From the NCBI GenBank assembly GCA_000245075.1, contig JH599974.1, positions 110,000 to 173,999 on the forward strand: a stretch of 64,000 bases of DNA, read 5' to 3'. Under the pieces are notes generated by a model. The model was not told where the DNA came from, ran no database searches, and was given only the letters and a program-made list of their open reading frames with translations. The position numbers were made by a program, and so were the translations under genes. Shown one piece after another: positions 17,648 through 26,895 of this stretch. Numbering within the stretch: the stretch's first letter is position 1; every line of letters begins with the position of its first letter. Origin of the DNA: Acetobacteraceae bacterium AT-5844. GTDB lineage: Bacteria > Pseudomonadota > Alphaproteobacteria > Acetobacterales > Acetobacteraceae.

Positions 17648-18352
17648 TCAGGCCGGCCCGGCCTCGGCGGTACGCTGTGCCACCAGGCGCCGCATCCGCT
17701 CCATGCCGTCATCATGCAGCCCCATCTGGTCCAGCTGCGCGACGGTCTGGCGCAGATATTCGGCACAGCTACCGATCGGGCCCCTGGCCTCGGCGATGCG
17801 GGCAGCCGCCTCCGCATCCGAGATATGGTCCGCATAAGCGGCTTGCGCGCGGTCGGCCACGAAGGTCACGGCCGCCACCGGCCCCTCGGCTGTCTGCACT
17901 GTCACCCAGATGGCCAGATAGCCAGCCACGACCATTTCCCGCAGCCAGATCAGGCGAAGCTCGTCTGCCACGCCATCCTCCTCCAGCCGGAAGGCCACGC
18001 CATCGGTGCTGCCGCCGCGGTCCAGCGCCAGCATCAGGCCGGGGTGCTCGACGGTGCCGCGGCCGGCACGCAGCCAGAGGCAGAAGCGGCGTTGCCACCC
18101 CTGCAGCTTCGCGTGACGCCGCTCGGCGAAGTGAAAGGCGGGGTTCCACATCAACGAGCCATAGCCGAACACCCAGACCGGCGCGCCCGAGGGGCGGCAG
18201 GCCAGGATGTCGGCCAGGGTCGACTCGATTTCCGCATCGCTTCGGAGGACGAGACCCGGCGTGGCCCTCACCGCCGCCAGAAGCGAGCCATCAAGCAGCG
18301 TATCGCGCGTGATGGTCCGCAGGGGCGGGGGGGTAACGACAGGCTCGTCCAT
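17648..18352 (-). CDS. ChaC-type gamma-glutamylcyclotransferase
   Basis: Predicted cytoplasmic enzyme cleaving the gamma-glutamyl bond of glutathione to give 5-oxoproline and Cys-Gly. The substrate-cradle motif FGYGSLMWNPAF is clear at about residues 62-73, and the catalytic Glu is probably in WLREMVVAGY. Length (234 residues) suits the bacterial ChaC family. GAGGAG lies upstream of the ATG. Its neighbours are a thiol dioxygenase with its Lrp regulator on one side and an RND pump on the other. Glutathione breakdown next to cysteine oxidation makes a plausible thiol-turnover group, although they are separate transcription units. Confidence 0.88.
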   Translation of the reverse strand: MDEPVVTPPPLRTITRDTLLDGSLLAAVRATPGLVLRSDAEIESTLADILACRPSGAPVWVFGYGSLMWNPAFHFAERRHAKLQGWQRRFCLWLRAGRGTVEHPGLMLALDRGGSTDGVAFRLEEDGVADELRLIWLREMVVAGYLAIWVTVQTAEGPVAAVTFVADRAQAAYADHISDAEAAARIAEARGPIGSCAEYLRQTVAQLDQMGLHDDGMERMRRLVAQRTAEAGPA

Positions 18353-18368
18353 CCAATACTCCTCGGTC

Positions 18369-21300
18369 TTACTCGGCGGCCACCATCGCGTGTTGCCGCT
18401 CCCGCCGCGCCATGGCCCGGGCCACGACGTAGAAGACGGGTGTAAACACCAGACCGAAGATCGTCACCCCCAGCATGCCGGCAAAGACGGCGGTGCCGAG
18501 GCTCTGCCGCATCTCCGCGCCCGCACCCGTGGCGATGGCCAGGGGCAGCACGCCAAGGATGAAGGCGAGGGACGTCATGAGGATCGGCCGCAGGCGGGTG
18601 CGGGCCGCCGCTTCCGCGGCCTCCCAGCGCGTCATGCCCTCGCCCTCCGCATGGCGCGCGAACTCCACGATGAGGATGGCGTTCTTCGCGGCGAGGCCGA
18701 TCAGCACCACAAGCCCGATCTGGACCAGCACGTTATTGTCCAGCCCCCGCCAGGCCACGCCCGCCAGGGCAGCCAGCACCGACATGGGCGCGATCATCAC
18801 CACGGCCAGCGGCAGCAGCCAGCTTTCATAGAGGGCGGCCAGCAGCAGGAAGACGAAGACAACAGCCAGGCCGAAGGCGATCGGCGCCGTGTTGCCCTGG
18901 GTCGTTTCCTGCAAGGCGATTTCCGTCCACTCGAAGCTGTAGCCAGGCGGCAGCTCACTGGCGAGCACCTCCTGCATCGCCGCGATGGCCTGGCCGGTGG
19001 AGACACCCGGCGCCGCCACGCCCTGCACCTCGGCGGCAGGGAACAGGTTGTAGCGAGGCACGCGATACGGCCCCGTATCCTGCTCCAGCGTCGCCAGGGA
19101 GCCGATAGGCACCATGTCCCCGTCATCATTGCGCGTGCGCAGGAGCGACACGTCGCGCGGATCGCGGCGTTGCGCCTCATCCGCCTGCGCGGTCACGCGA
19201 TAAGTCCGGCCGAGGATGTTGAAGTCATTGACGAAGGCGGAGCCGAGATAAACCGAGAGCGTCTCGGAGACACGCGAGAGCGGTACGCCGAGCATTTCAG
19301 CCTTGCTGCGATCCACCTCGGCCCGCAGCGTGGGCGTGGAGGTGTTGAACAGCGTGAAGGCCATGGCAATCTCCGGCCGCTGATTGGCGGCGACGACGAT
19401 ACGGCCGGTGATGGCCTCCAACTCGCGGGACCCGCGGTCGCCCCGGTCCTGCACGTAGAGCTTGAAGCCGCCACCTGTACCGATGCCAGAGACGGAGGGC
19501 GGCGGAATGACCAGCGCCATCGCTTCCCGCTGCGTGGAAACGGCGGCCTGCACCGCGCCGATCAGCGCGGGGTAGGAAATGCCTTCCTCCGCGCGCTTCT
19601 CGAAGGAATCGAGCGTCACGAAGATCACGCCCGTATTCGGCGCGTTGGTGAAGGTCGCGCCATCGAAGCCGGTGAACACGACGGTATTGGCAACGCCGGG
19701 AATCTTCAGCATGTCGGCGGAAGCCTGTCGCATCACCGCATCCGTGCGCCCGAGCGTGGCGCCGGGCGGCAGCTGGAAGGCGGCGATGAGGTAGCCACGG
19801 TCCAGAGGCGGAATCAGCCCGGTGGGCGTGGTGCGCACCATCTGCCCCGTCAGCACCAGAAGCCCGGCGAACAGGATCATGACGATGGCCGAAGCGCGAA
19901 CCAGCCGCCGCGTCATCGCACCATAGCCGATGGACAGCGCGTCGAAGAGGCGGTTGAAGCCGCGGAAGAACAGGCCGAACGGTGCGCCAATGACAGCGCG
20001 CCACCCCTTCGGCTTTTCATGCGTATGGGGCCGCAGCAGCAGCGCCGCGAGGGCAGGCGACAGCGTCAGCGAGACCAGCGCCGAGAGCAGCGTGGCAACA
20101 GCGATGGTAACGGCGAACTGGCGATAGAACGCCCCCGCCAGCCCTTCGATGAAGGCTGTCGGCACGAAGACGGCACACAATACGAGGGCGATGGCAATGA
20201 GCGCGAAGCCCACCTCGTCCATGGTCCGGCGTGTGGCAGCGACGGGGTCCATGCCGTTGGCAAGATGCCGCTCCACATTCTCGACGACGACGATGGCGTC
20301 ATCGACGACAATGCCAATCGCGAGAATCAGGCCGAACATGGAGAGGCTGTTCAGTGAAATGCCGAGCGCGCCCATGAAGGCGAGCGTGCCGATGATGGAT
20401 ACGGGAATGGCCACCAGCGGGATGATCGAAGCCCGCCAGGATTGCAGGAATACGATTACCACCAGCACGACGAGGATGATGGCTTCCACAAAAGTGTGGA
20501 TCACCGCTTCCATCGACTGCTCCACGAACTGCGTGGTGTCATAAACGATGCGGTAATCGACACCCGGCGGGAAATCCCGCTTCGCCGTCTCCAGCGTGGC
20601 GTGGAGCGCCGCCGCCGTTGCCAACGCGTTCGAGCCCGGGCGCTGGAACACCGGCATGGCCACAGCTTCCTCGGTGCCGAGATAGCCACGCAGGGTGTAA
20701 TCCTGGCTGCCGAGTTCCACGCGTGCCACGTCTCGTAGGCGCAGCGGCGCGCCACCCTCACCGGCGGCGATGACGATATCGGAAAATTCCTCGACGGAAC
20801 GCAGCCGCCCCAGCGCCTGGATGTTAAGCTGGAAGCCCTCGCCGGAGGCCGTGTTGGTGGGTGCGTGGTTCAGGCCACCTGCGGCGACCTGCACGTTCGC
20901 CCGCCGCAGCGCGGCCACAACCTCGCCGGGCGTCAGCCCGCGTGCGGCAATGCGCTGCGGGTCGAGCCAGACGCGCATGGCGTAGTCACCGCCGCCGCCG
21001 AAGATCTGCACATCGCCCACGCCATCCAGGCGGGCGAGGCGATCCTTGATGTTCAGGGCCGCATAGTTGGCAAGATACTGGTCGCTCCGCGAATGGTCGG
21101 GCGAGACCAGATGGATCACCATCATGATGTCCGGCGAAGCCTTCTTCACGATCAGCCCGAGGGTGCGGACTTCTTCCGGAAGACGGGGCTCGGCGATGGC
21201 GACGCGGTTCTGCACCAGAACCTGCGCCTGATCGATATCCGTCCCCTGCTGGAACACGACATTGATGGTCAGGCGCCCATCACCCGTCGACTGGGAACTG

Positions 21301-21539
21301 GCGTAGAGCATATGCTCCACGCCATTGATTTCCTGCTCGATCGGCGAGGCAACGGTCTCCGCGATGACGGAGGCCGAGGCGCCCGGATATTGCGCGGTGA
21401 TGGTCACCGTCGGCGGCGCGATCTCCGGATACTCGCTGATCGGCAGCCGGAAACCGGCAATGGCACCGACCAGCAGAATGGCGATGGAGATGACCGCGGC
21501 GAAGACCGGCCGCGAGATGAAGAATTGTGCGAAACGCAT
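18369..21539 (-). CDS. RND multidrug efflux transporter (AcrB/MexB-type, HAE-1)
   Basis: Inner-membrane proton-driven pump of 1056 residues. The N-terminus MRFAQFFISRPVFAAVI, two large periplasmic loops and twelve helices follow the HAE-1 pattern. Proton-relay residues are visible as Asp-Asp in GIVVDDAIVVVENVER and Lys in GLAAKNAILIVEFA. It begins 12 bases after the membrane-fusion gene and forms an operon with it. No outer-membrane TolC-type gene follows, so the pump must borrow one. Divergent TetR control is likely through the inverted repeat at 22704-22740. Drugs handled cannot be predicted. Confidence 0.96.
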   Translation of the reverse strand: MRFAQFFISRPVFAAVISIAILLVGAIAGFRLPISEYPEIAPPTVTITAQYPGASASVIAETVASPIEQEINGVEHMLYASSQSTGDGRLTINVVFQQGTDIDQAQVLVQNRVAIAEPRLPEEVRTLGLIVKKASPDIMMVIHLVSPDHSRSDQYLANYAALNIKDRLARLDGVGDVQIFGGGGDYAMRVWLDPQRIAARGLTPGEVVAALRRANVQVAAGGLNHAPTNTASGEGFQLNIQALGRLRSVEEFSDIVIAAGEGGAPLRLRDVARVELGSQDYTLRGYLGTEEAVAMPVFQRPGSNALATAAALHATLETAKRDFPPGVDYRIVYDTTQFVEQSMEAVIHTFVEAIILVVLVVIVFLQSWRASIIPLVAIPVSIIGTLAFMGALGISLNSLSMFGLILAIGIVVDDAIVVVENVERHLANGMDPVAATRRTMDEVGFALIAIALVLCAVFVPTAFIEGLAGAFYRQFAVTIAVATLLSALVSLTLSPALAALLLRPHTHEKPKGWRAVIGAPFGLFFRGFNRLFDALSIGYGAMTRRLVRASAIVMILFAGLLVLTGQMVRTTPTGLIPPLDRGYLIAAFQLPPGATLGRTDAVMRQASADMLKIPGVANTVVFTGFDGATFTNAPNTGVIFVTLDSFEKRAEEGISYPALIGAVQAAVSTQREAMALVIPPPSVSGIGTGGGFKLYVQDRGDRGSRELEAITGRIVVAANQRPEIAMAFTLFNTSTPTLRAEVDRSKAEMLGVPLSRVSETLSVYLGSAFVNDFNILGRTYRVTAQADEAQRRDPRDVSLLRTRNDDGDMVPIGSLATLEQDTGPYRVPRYNLFPAAEVQGVAAPGVSTGQAIAAMQEVLASELPPGYSFEWTEIALQETTQGNTAPIAFGLAVVFVFLLLAALYESWLLPLAVVMIAPMSVLAALAGVAWRGLDNNVLVQIGLVVLIGLAAKNAILIVEFARHAEGEGMTRWEAAEAAARTRLRPILMTSLAFILGVLPLAIATGAGAEMRQSLGTAVFAGMLGVTIFGLVFTPVFYVVARAMARRERQHAMVAAE

Positions 21540-21551
21540 GGTGGCGTGTCC

Positions 21552-22679
21552 TCAGCGCGCGGCGAGGCGGCCGTCAGATGCTCTGGCTGCCTCCGCCGTG
21601 ACGCGCGCGCCGGGGCGCGCAAGGTGAAGCCCGGCGACGATGACCTGATCCTGCGGCGCCAGGCCGCTACGCACCACGCGCAGCCCGTCCACGATGGGGC
21701 CGAGCGTCACTGGCTTCGCGACCACCGTGCCGTCGGCGGAGACCGTCATGACGACGCGTGAGGCCTGATCGGCGGCGATGGCGGCATCGGGCACCAGCAG
21801 CCGCTCACCCTGGCCGGCCGGCAGCCGCAGCCGCGCGAAGACGCCGGGGGTCAGGAACATGTCCGGGTTCGGCAGCAGGGCACGGGCGCGGATGGTGCCG
21901 GAGCGGGGGCGCAGCTCGGTGTCCAGGAAGTCCAGTCGGCCCGTGCGGTCCCATTGCGCCTCATCGGCCAGACGCAGGCGGATTTCCGTCGCATCGGCCT
22001 GCTGCGCGCGCCCGCTACGAGCCAGGCGCAGATAATCCGCCTCGCTGAGGTCGAAGGTGGCGTAGATCGGGTCGAGGGTCAGGATGGTGGTCAGCGGCGT
22101 CACACCCGCCTGGACCAGATTGCCGGCATCCACCCGGCGGTCGGAGGCCCGGCCGGGCTGCGGTGCGCGCACCTCCGTCCAGGTCAGCTCCAGCTCGGCC
22201 TGACGCAGCTTGGCCCGGGCATCGGCCAGCTGGGCCTCGGCCTCACGCTCGGCGGCGCGGCGGGCATCGAGCTGCGCCTGGGGGGCGATACGGTCCTGCA
22301 CGAGCGGGGCGGTGCGGCGGATGTCCTGGCGGGCGAGATCCAGCCGCGCCTGGGAGCGCGCGACCTCGGCCTCCGCGCTTTGCACGGCGATTTCGAAGGG
22401 GCGGCGGTCAAGTGTGAAGAGCAGATCGCCGGCCTGGACGATCTGGCCGTCGCGGAAATGGACCTCCTCGATCAGGCCGGAAACACGGGGACGCAGTTCT
22501 ACCCGGGCGGAAGGCTCGAGTCGGGCGATATGCTCCTCCCATTCCGTCAGGTTGCGCCGGACGGGCTCAGCGACGGTGACAGCGGGGGGAGCAGGGGCTT
22601 GCTGAGCCTGTGTGGGAGCAGCGAAGACCAGAGGAAGTAGCGGAAACAGCAGGATGATCTTGCGAAAGGGGGGGCGCAT
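21552..22679 (-). CDS. RND efflux periplasmic adaptor (AcrA/MexA-like membrane fusion protein)
   Basis: Periplasmic adaptor linking the RND pump to an outer-membrane channel; 375 residues. It starts with a hydrophobic signal segment ending near Ala-Gln-Ala-Gln, then a lipoyl-type hairpin (LRPRVSGLIEEVHFRDGQIV), a coiled-coil stretch rich in Ala/Arg/Glu (about residues 100-165) and beta-barrel domains. There is no clear lipobox, so it may be anchored or soluble rather than lipidated. AGGAGA precedes the ATG. It is first in the efflux operon and faces the tetR gene across a 65-base operator region. Confidence 0.94.
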   Translation of the reverse strand: MRPPFRKIILLFPLLPLVFAAPTQAQQAPAPPAVTVAEPVRRNLTEWEEHIARLEPSARVELRPRVSGLIEEVHFRDGQIVQAGDLLFTLDRRPFEIAVQSAEAEVARSQARLDLARQDIRRTAPLVQDRIAPQAQLDARRAAEREAEAQLADARAKLRQAELELTWTEVRAPQPGRASDRRVDAGNLVQAGVTPLTTILTLDPIYATFDLSEADYLRLARSGRAQQADATEIRLRLADEAQWDRTGRLDFLDTELRPRSGTIRARALLPNPDMFLTPGVFARLRLPAGQGERLLVPDAAIAADQASRVVMTVSADGTVVAKPVTLGPIVDGLRVVRSGLAPQDQVIVAGLHLARPGARVTAEAARASDGRLAAR

Positions 22680-22703
22680 TGCCTATCTCCTGGGTCGGGT
22701 GAT

Positions 22704-22740
22704 ACCGACCGGTTCGTACCATTGATACGAACCGGTCGGT
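22704..22740. promoter_or_regulatory. TetR-type operator between efflux operon and tetR
   Basis: ACCGACCGGTTCGTA (22704-22718) and TACGAACCGGTCGGT (22726-22740) are exact inverted copies with a 7-base spacer: 15 of 15 positions pair. The site lies within the 65 bases upstream of the adaptor gene and just before the divergent regulator, where one bound TetR dimer pair would shut both promoters. Confidence 0.88.
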
Positions 22741-22804
22741 CACATTGCAAGATCCCCGTGGAGATGCTTCTGCGGGTGTGATCGGAAAGGAGAGGATGCG
22801 AGCC

Positions 22805-23440
22805 GTGGCCGACATGCCGAAAGCGGATGGAAATGCCGGGAAAGTGGGAAGCCAGCGCGACACACGCCCCGCCGCGCAACGCTTGAAGGAAGTGGCCAAG
22901 GAGTTGTTCTATCGCCAGGGTATCCGTGCGACGGGCGTGGAAGAATTGTGCCGCGTGGCCGGCACCACCAAGATCAGCCTCTACCGCGCCTACCCCTCGA
23001 AAGATGAATTGATCGCCTCGGTTCTGCGCGAGGATTGCGCGGAGGAGGATTGTTGGTTCGAGAAGGCCGTCGATGCATCCGTTCCCCCACGTGACCGCCC
23101 TGCGGCCTATGTGCGGGCTGCTGCCGAGGCAATCCGGCTGAACGGCTTTCGTGGCTGCCCGCTGGGCATGGCCATCGTCGAGTTTCCGGACCCTGAGCAT
23201 CCCGCCCGGCAGGTGGCCGACGCGTACAAGCAAAAAGTCCGCACTTCCTTGCACGAGACCTTCGCCGAAGCCGGTGCGGCAGACCCGGCCCTGGCCGGCG
23301 ATGCGCTGCTGATGATGGTTGAGGGCGCTTTTGCCTCCGCCCCCTATCTCGGCCATTTGACGGCGGCGGATTCACTGGAACGCGCCGGGCTGCGCATGGT
23401 CGAGGCCGCCCTGGCGGAATGGCCCGCCAACGCGTCCTAA
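22805..23440 (+). CDS. TetR/AcrR-family repressor of the divergent RND pump
   Basis: Repressor with an N-terminal helix-turn-helix reading KELFYRQGIRATGVEELCRVAG then TKISLYRAYPSKDELI, and a helical ligand-binding domain. The start is uncertain: GTG at 22805 has AAGGAGAGG nine bases upstream. ATG at 22796 sits directly against that site, and ATG at 22814 is another option; the conserved domain begins well inside all three. Its placement opposite the efflux operon with the long operator between them makes local repression relieved by a pump substrate the natural reading. Its stop overlaps the convergent gene's stop by four bases. Confidence 0.9.
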   Translation: MADMPKADGNAGKVGSQRDTRPAAQRLKEVAKELFYRQGIRATGVEELCRVAGTTKISLYRAYPSKDELIASVLREDCAEEDCWFEKAVDASVPPRDRPAAYVRAAAEAIRLNGFRGCPLGMAIVEFPDPEHPARQVADAYKQKVRTSLHETFAEAGAADPALAGDALLMMVEGAFASAPYLGHLTAADSLERAGLRMVEAALAEWPANAS

Positions 23441-24015
23441 CCTTCGATGACGCCCCGCTGACCCGTTGCCAGCCAGTGGAGGCGGGTGAAGCTGGCGCCA
23501 CTGCGGCGCATCCAGCGAGAAGCGAGGGTCACGGTCGCCTGGGGATGATCAAAGCGCCATATCCGGCTGGCGCCCAGGGCGTCGGGCTCGCTGGTTTCCT
23601 CCACCGCCTCGCGCTCCAGCCTGCGCCGCATCACGGCCAGTTGGCGCGCAGCCAATGCCTGCCATTCGGCTTCGGATAATCCCCCTTTGGCGTGGGAGAG
23701 CGAGGCCTGCATCTCGCTGACACCGCCAGCTGCTCCGCCGAACATGGCCATGACGGGTACGAGACGTGTACTCAGCGCCGCATCCGGCCAGTCATACAAC
23801 ACACCTTCCACCCCAGAGCAGAGCGGTGCTGGCAGTGCGGCGGGACCCAACACCCGCAGCGCCTCCTGGCGCGGCATGCCCAGATGCACCGGGCCGAAGC
23901 CCCGCCTGGCCTTCGCAGGGCTCGCCCACCAGGCGAGTGCAGCCCCGCCCACGGCCAGCAGCGCCAGCCTGCGGGGCCAGGGCCGGAGCACGTCAGGCGG
24001 GAATGAAGGCTTCAT
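23437..24015 (-). CDS. Hypothetical exported or membrane-anchored protein
   Basis: I do not recognise this family. The product begins with a basic stretch (RPWPRRLALL) and a hydrophobic segment ending near ASPAKA, consistent with an export signal or single anchor. A HLGMPRQEALRVLG motif of the kind seen in SmpA/BamE-like or 'lipoprotein' repeats follows. The rest (about 130 residues) is Arg- and Ala-rich with one cysteine (APLCSG). The start at 24015 overlaps the end of the kelch gene by 23 bases, so both are probably cotranslated. A GTG at 23991 just past the kelch stop is an alternative. It ends overlapping the tetR stop codon. Confidence 0.6.
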   Translation of the reverse strand: MKPSFPPDVLRPWPRRLALLAVGGAALAWWASPAKARRGFGPVHLGMPRQEALRVLGPAALPAPLCSGVEGVLYDWPDAALSTRLVPVMAMFGGAAGGVSEMQASLSHAKGGLSEAEWQALAARQLAVMRRRLEREAVEETSEPDALGASRIWRFDHPQATVTLASRWMRRSGASFTRLHWLATGQRGVIEG

Positions 24016-25057
24016 GGATCGAGGACTGAATGCCGCCGCCGACCACGACGCCACCGCCGGCCACATGAATGCGTCCGTCCAGCACGGCGGCGCCCAGCCC
24101 GTGGCGAGGGGTCATCATCGGGGCATGGCTTGTCCAGCTGTCGCTTGCTGGGTCGTAGCTCTCCAACTGCCCGAACACCTTGCCCGTTTCCTCGCCACCC
24201 ATACACCAGATCCGCCCGTTGAGCAGCACGGCGCCATGGCCTGAGCGCGGCGTCGGCATGGGTGCCCGGCTCTCCCACTGGCCGGAAGCGGGCAGATAGA
24301 CGCGATGATGCGCCACATTGGTAGCGAAGGTGTCGATACGTCCGCCGATGACGTGGATGCGCCCATCCACGGCTACCACGCCCTGGTGGTCGAGCGGGAA
24401 GCCCGGCATGTCGGGGCGCGCCTCCCACTTGTCGGCGCGGATGTCGTAGACCTCGTGCCAGCGGATGCTGCGCCGGTCGGCAGTGCCTTCCGCACCGCCG
24501 ATCAGGTGCAACTGGCCATCCACCACCACCAGCCCTGCCGCGCCCCGCGCCCGGGGCAGTGGTGCGAGGGAGCGCCAGCGGTCGCTCGCGACGTCATAGG
24601 CGAAAGTTTCCCGGTGCGGGTCGCGGTTCTGCTGCACGAAGCCGCCAAAGGCGTAGACCGTGTCCTCCGTCGCGGCGACAGCGACATGGTTGGCGCCGAG
24701 CGGCAGGGGCGCCATCGTCTCCCAGACGTCGCGGGCGGGGTCATAGACATGGTGATAGGGGCGGTTCACCCGCTGCTCGCCATAGCCGCCGATGACATGC
24801 ATGCGGCCGCGTGTGGCGGTGGCCCAGGCCATTTCCGAACGGGGCAGAGGCAGGTTAGCACGCGCTTCCCAGCGTCCAGCCGGGCCCGCGGGCGCCGGGC
24901 TGGCCGTGAAGCGCTGCATCAATTGCTGTTCGGTCAGCGTAACCGGGCCGGGTTCCCGCAGCAGTTCCAGCACGGGCTTCTCGCCTGTCTGTTGAGCCCG
25001 GGCAACCATCGGCGCGGCCAACAGGCCGGTGAGCACCACGCGGCGGCGATAGGTCAT
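23993..25057 (-). CDS. Exported kelch-repeat beta-propeller protein
   Basis: Predicted periplasmic six-bladed propeller. Six kelch motifs are visible as strand-Gly-Gly units: RMHVIGGYGE, TVYAFGGFVQ, QLHLIGGAEG, RIHVIGGRID, RIWCMGGEET and RIHVAGGGVV, each followed by a YDP..W-type strand. The N-terminus TYRRRVVLTGLLAAPMVARA has two or three arginines before the hydrophobic run and may be a Tat signal. GAGGAAAG supports the ATG at 25057 over one seven codons upstream. Bacterial relatives include N-acetylneuraminate epimerase, but no sialic acid genes are near. Function is unassigned. It is coupled to the small hypothetical gene behind it. Confidence 0.8.
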   Translation of the reverse strand: MTYRRRVVLTGLLAAPMVARAQQTGEKPVLELLREPGPVTLTEQQLMQRFTASPAPAGPAGRWEARANLPLPRSEMAWATATRGRMHVIGGYGEQRVNRPYHHVYDPARDVWETMAPLPLGANHVAVAATEDTVYAFGGFVQQNRDPHRETFAYDVASDRWRSLAPLPRARGAAGLVVVDGQLHLIGGAEGTADRRSIRWHEVYDIRADKWEARPDMPGFPLDHQGVVAVDGRIHVIGGRIDTFATNVAHHRVYLPASGQWESRAPMPTPRSGHGAVLLNGRIWCMGGEETGKVFGQLESYDPASDSWTSHAPMMTPRHGLGAAVLDGRIHVAGGGVVVGGGIQSSIHEAFIPA

Positions 25058-25140
25058 GACCGGCTTTCCTCGGCTCATCCTCGGCCCGATTGTGCCCGAG
25101 CACCGCGCATGCCGTCATCCTGAAAGCGCGGCGTGAAGCG

Positions 25141-25890
25141 TTACAGCAGAGGCTTCAGGGCCAGCTGAGCACCGAGCAGCAGCAGGCAGAACAGGAACCA
25201 GCGCCGGAAGGTCGTGGGGCTGATCCGGTTGCGCAGAATCTGCCCCGCCCACATTCCGGCCAGTGCCGGCAGGATGGCCAGCGAGGATGCGGCCAGATGC
25301 CCGGGCTGAAACGCTCCCCGCGCCGCAAGCCCTGCCGCCAGCGCCACTGTGGAGACGGTGAATGACAGGCCGAGGGCCTGGATCAACTCGTCCTTGCTGA
25401 AGTTCATGGCCTGCAGATACGGCACGGCCGGAATGACGAAGACCCCCGTGCCGCCGGTGATGATGCCGGTGATCGCGCCAATCATGGGTGAAAGCCAGGG
25501 CTCCATGGCAGGCGGTACGCGAAGCTGCTTCGCCAGGAGCGTGTAGGCGGCATAACAGACCAGGGCGATACCCAGCGCGACAGTGGTCCATTGCGCCGCG
25601 CCGCTGGCGAGCAGGGTGGTTCCGGCCAATGTGCCCGCCGTGATTCCCGCCATCATTGGCCACAGCCGGCGTGCGATGCGGGCGAAGGAAGGGCCTGCCA
25701 GCAATTGCCAGATATTGGTGACGAAGGAGGGCACGATCAGCAGCCCGGCCGCCACCACCGGCGCGACCATGGCGCCGAGTATGCCCATCGCCACCGTGGG
25801 CAGGCCCATGCCGGTGACGCCTTTCACCAGCCCGGCGAGAAAGAATGTCAGCGTGATCGCCGTGATGAACCAAAGGGAGAGATCGTGCAT
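25141..25890 (-). CDS. TauE/SafE-family permease (sulfite/anion exporter)
   Basis: Eight-helix inner-membrane protein of 249 residues. The two family half-motifs are visible: AGLVKGVTGMGLPTVAM near the N-terminus and GAITGIITGGTGVFVIPAVPY in the second half. Members export sulfite, sulfoacetate or other organosulfur anions. A longer open frame continues upstream, but that part is antisense to the LysR gene and lacks protein character. I therefore start at the ATG at 25890 (MHDLSLWF). It diverges from a LysR regulator with a GCCACGC/GCGTGGC inverted repeat between them, so it is probably that regulator's target. Confidence 0.88.
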   Translation of the reverse strand: MHDLSLWFITAITLTFFLAGLVKGVTGMGLPTVAMGILGAMVAPVVAAGLLIVPSFVTNIWQLLAGPSFARIARRLWPMMAGITAGTLAGTTLLASGAAQWTTVALGIALVCYAAYTLLAKQLRVPPAMEPWLSPMIGAITGIITGGTGVFVIPAVPYLQAMNFSKDELIQALGLSFTVSTVALAAGLAARGAFQPGHLAASSLAILPALAGMWAGQILRNRISPTTFRRWFLFCLLLLGAQLALKPLL

Positions 25891-25917
25891 GACCCTGATC
25901 TGTCCCGCCCATGGCAC

Positions 25918-25948
25918 GCCACGCAATGCGGAAGATCCACAGCGTGGC
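25918..25948. promoter_or_regulatory. Candidate LysR binding site between divergent tauE-like and lysR genes
   Basis: GCCACGC (25918-25924) and GCGTGGC (25942-25948) are exact inverted copies separated by 17 bases, in the 99-base divergent region. Spacing and position suit a LysR-type recognition site, but the arms are short and GC-rich. Confidence 0.45.
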
Positions 25949-25989
25949 TTCGGCTGGCCCGAAGGCTGGCAGCGCGGTAGCCTCGGCCC

Positions 25990-26895
25990 ATGCGCTTCGA
26001 TCTGACCGACCTCCGCCTCTTCGCCCTGACTGTCGAAGCCGGAAGCATCACGGCGGGTGCGGAGCGGGCGCATCTGTCCTTGCCATCCGCCAGCGAACGC
26101 CTGCGCGGCATGGAGGACGCCGCCGGGGTGATCTTGCTGGAGCGGGGCCGGAGAGGGGTGACGGCCACCCGGGCAGGCGAAGTGCTCTACCGCCACGCCA
26201 TGATCATGTTGCGGCAGGCCGAGCATTTGCGCGCGGAGCTGGGCGAGTTTGCCGGTGGGCTCACTGGCAAGGTCAGGCTGCTGTCCAACACGGCGGCGCT
26301 CACCGAATTCCTCCCTTCCGCGCTGGCACCGTGGCTGGCGCGAAACCCGCATGTGGACATCGACCTGCGGGAGAGCGTGAGCCGGGACATTGTCAGAGCT
26401 GTCGCGGCCGGCAGCGCCGAGATCGGCATCGTCTCCGGCGCCGTGGCGACCGGAAGCCTGTGCACCCGGCCTTTCGGGCTGGATCAGCTCGTGCTGGTGG
26501 TGCCTCGGGAGCATCCCCTGGCTGGGCTCGGGCAGATCGCCTTCCGCGACGCGCTGCGTCATGAGCTGGTGGGGCTGACGACAGGTAGCGCGCTGCAATC
26601 CTATCTGGAGGATCAGGCGGAGCGGGCTGGCCTCGTTTTCCGCCTGCGCGTGCGGGTCCGGAGTTTCGACGATATCTGCCTGATGGTGGCACACGATGCC
26701 GGGCTGGGCATCGTGTCGGAAACGGCGGCGAGGCGGGCGCTGCGCAGCCTGGATATCGCCTTCATCCGACTGGAGGATTCCTGGGCGCGACGGCAGCTGC
26801 TGCTCTGTTTCCAGCCGCCGGGAACGCTCGCTCCCGCCGCGAGGAACCTGACCGAGCATCTGGCCGAAGCGGGTGTACGCGCTACCGCCCCCTGA
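25990..26895 (+). CDS. LysR-family transcriptional regulator
   Basis: 301 residues with the LysR helix-turn-helix at the N-terminus (LRLFALTVEAGSITAGAERA, then LPSASERLRGME) and a two-lobed substrate-binding domain (about 90-295). It is divergent from the TauE-like permease, which it probably controls. The variant Ser-Leu-Pro-Ser-Ala-Ser-Glu-Arg recognition helix is typical of a subgroup often placed next to exporters and small catabolic genes. Effector unknown. Confidence 0.92.
   Translation: MRFDLTDLRLFALTVEAGSITAGAERAHLSLPSASERLRGMEDAAGVILLERGRRGVTATRAGEVLYRHAMIMLRQAEHLRAELGEFAGGLTGKVRLLSNTAALTEFLPSALAPWLARNPHVDIDLRESVSRDIVRAVAAGSAEIGIVSGAVATGSLCTRPFGLDQLVLVVPREHPLAGLGQIAFRDALRHELVGLTTGSALQSYLEDQAERAGLVFRLRVRVRSFDDICLMVAHDAGLGIVSETAARRALRSLDIAFIRLEDSWARRQLLLCFQPPGTLAPAARNLTEHLAEAGVRATAP

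Noticed and set aside
18207-20357. Long plus-strand open frame (716 residues) inside the RND pump region
   Set aside because: It is antisense to the AcrB-type gene and its product is a low-complexity His/Arg/Gly-rich sequence with no domain.
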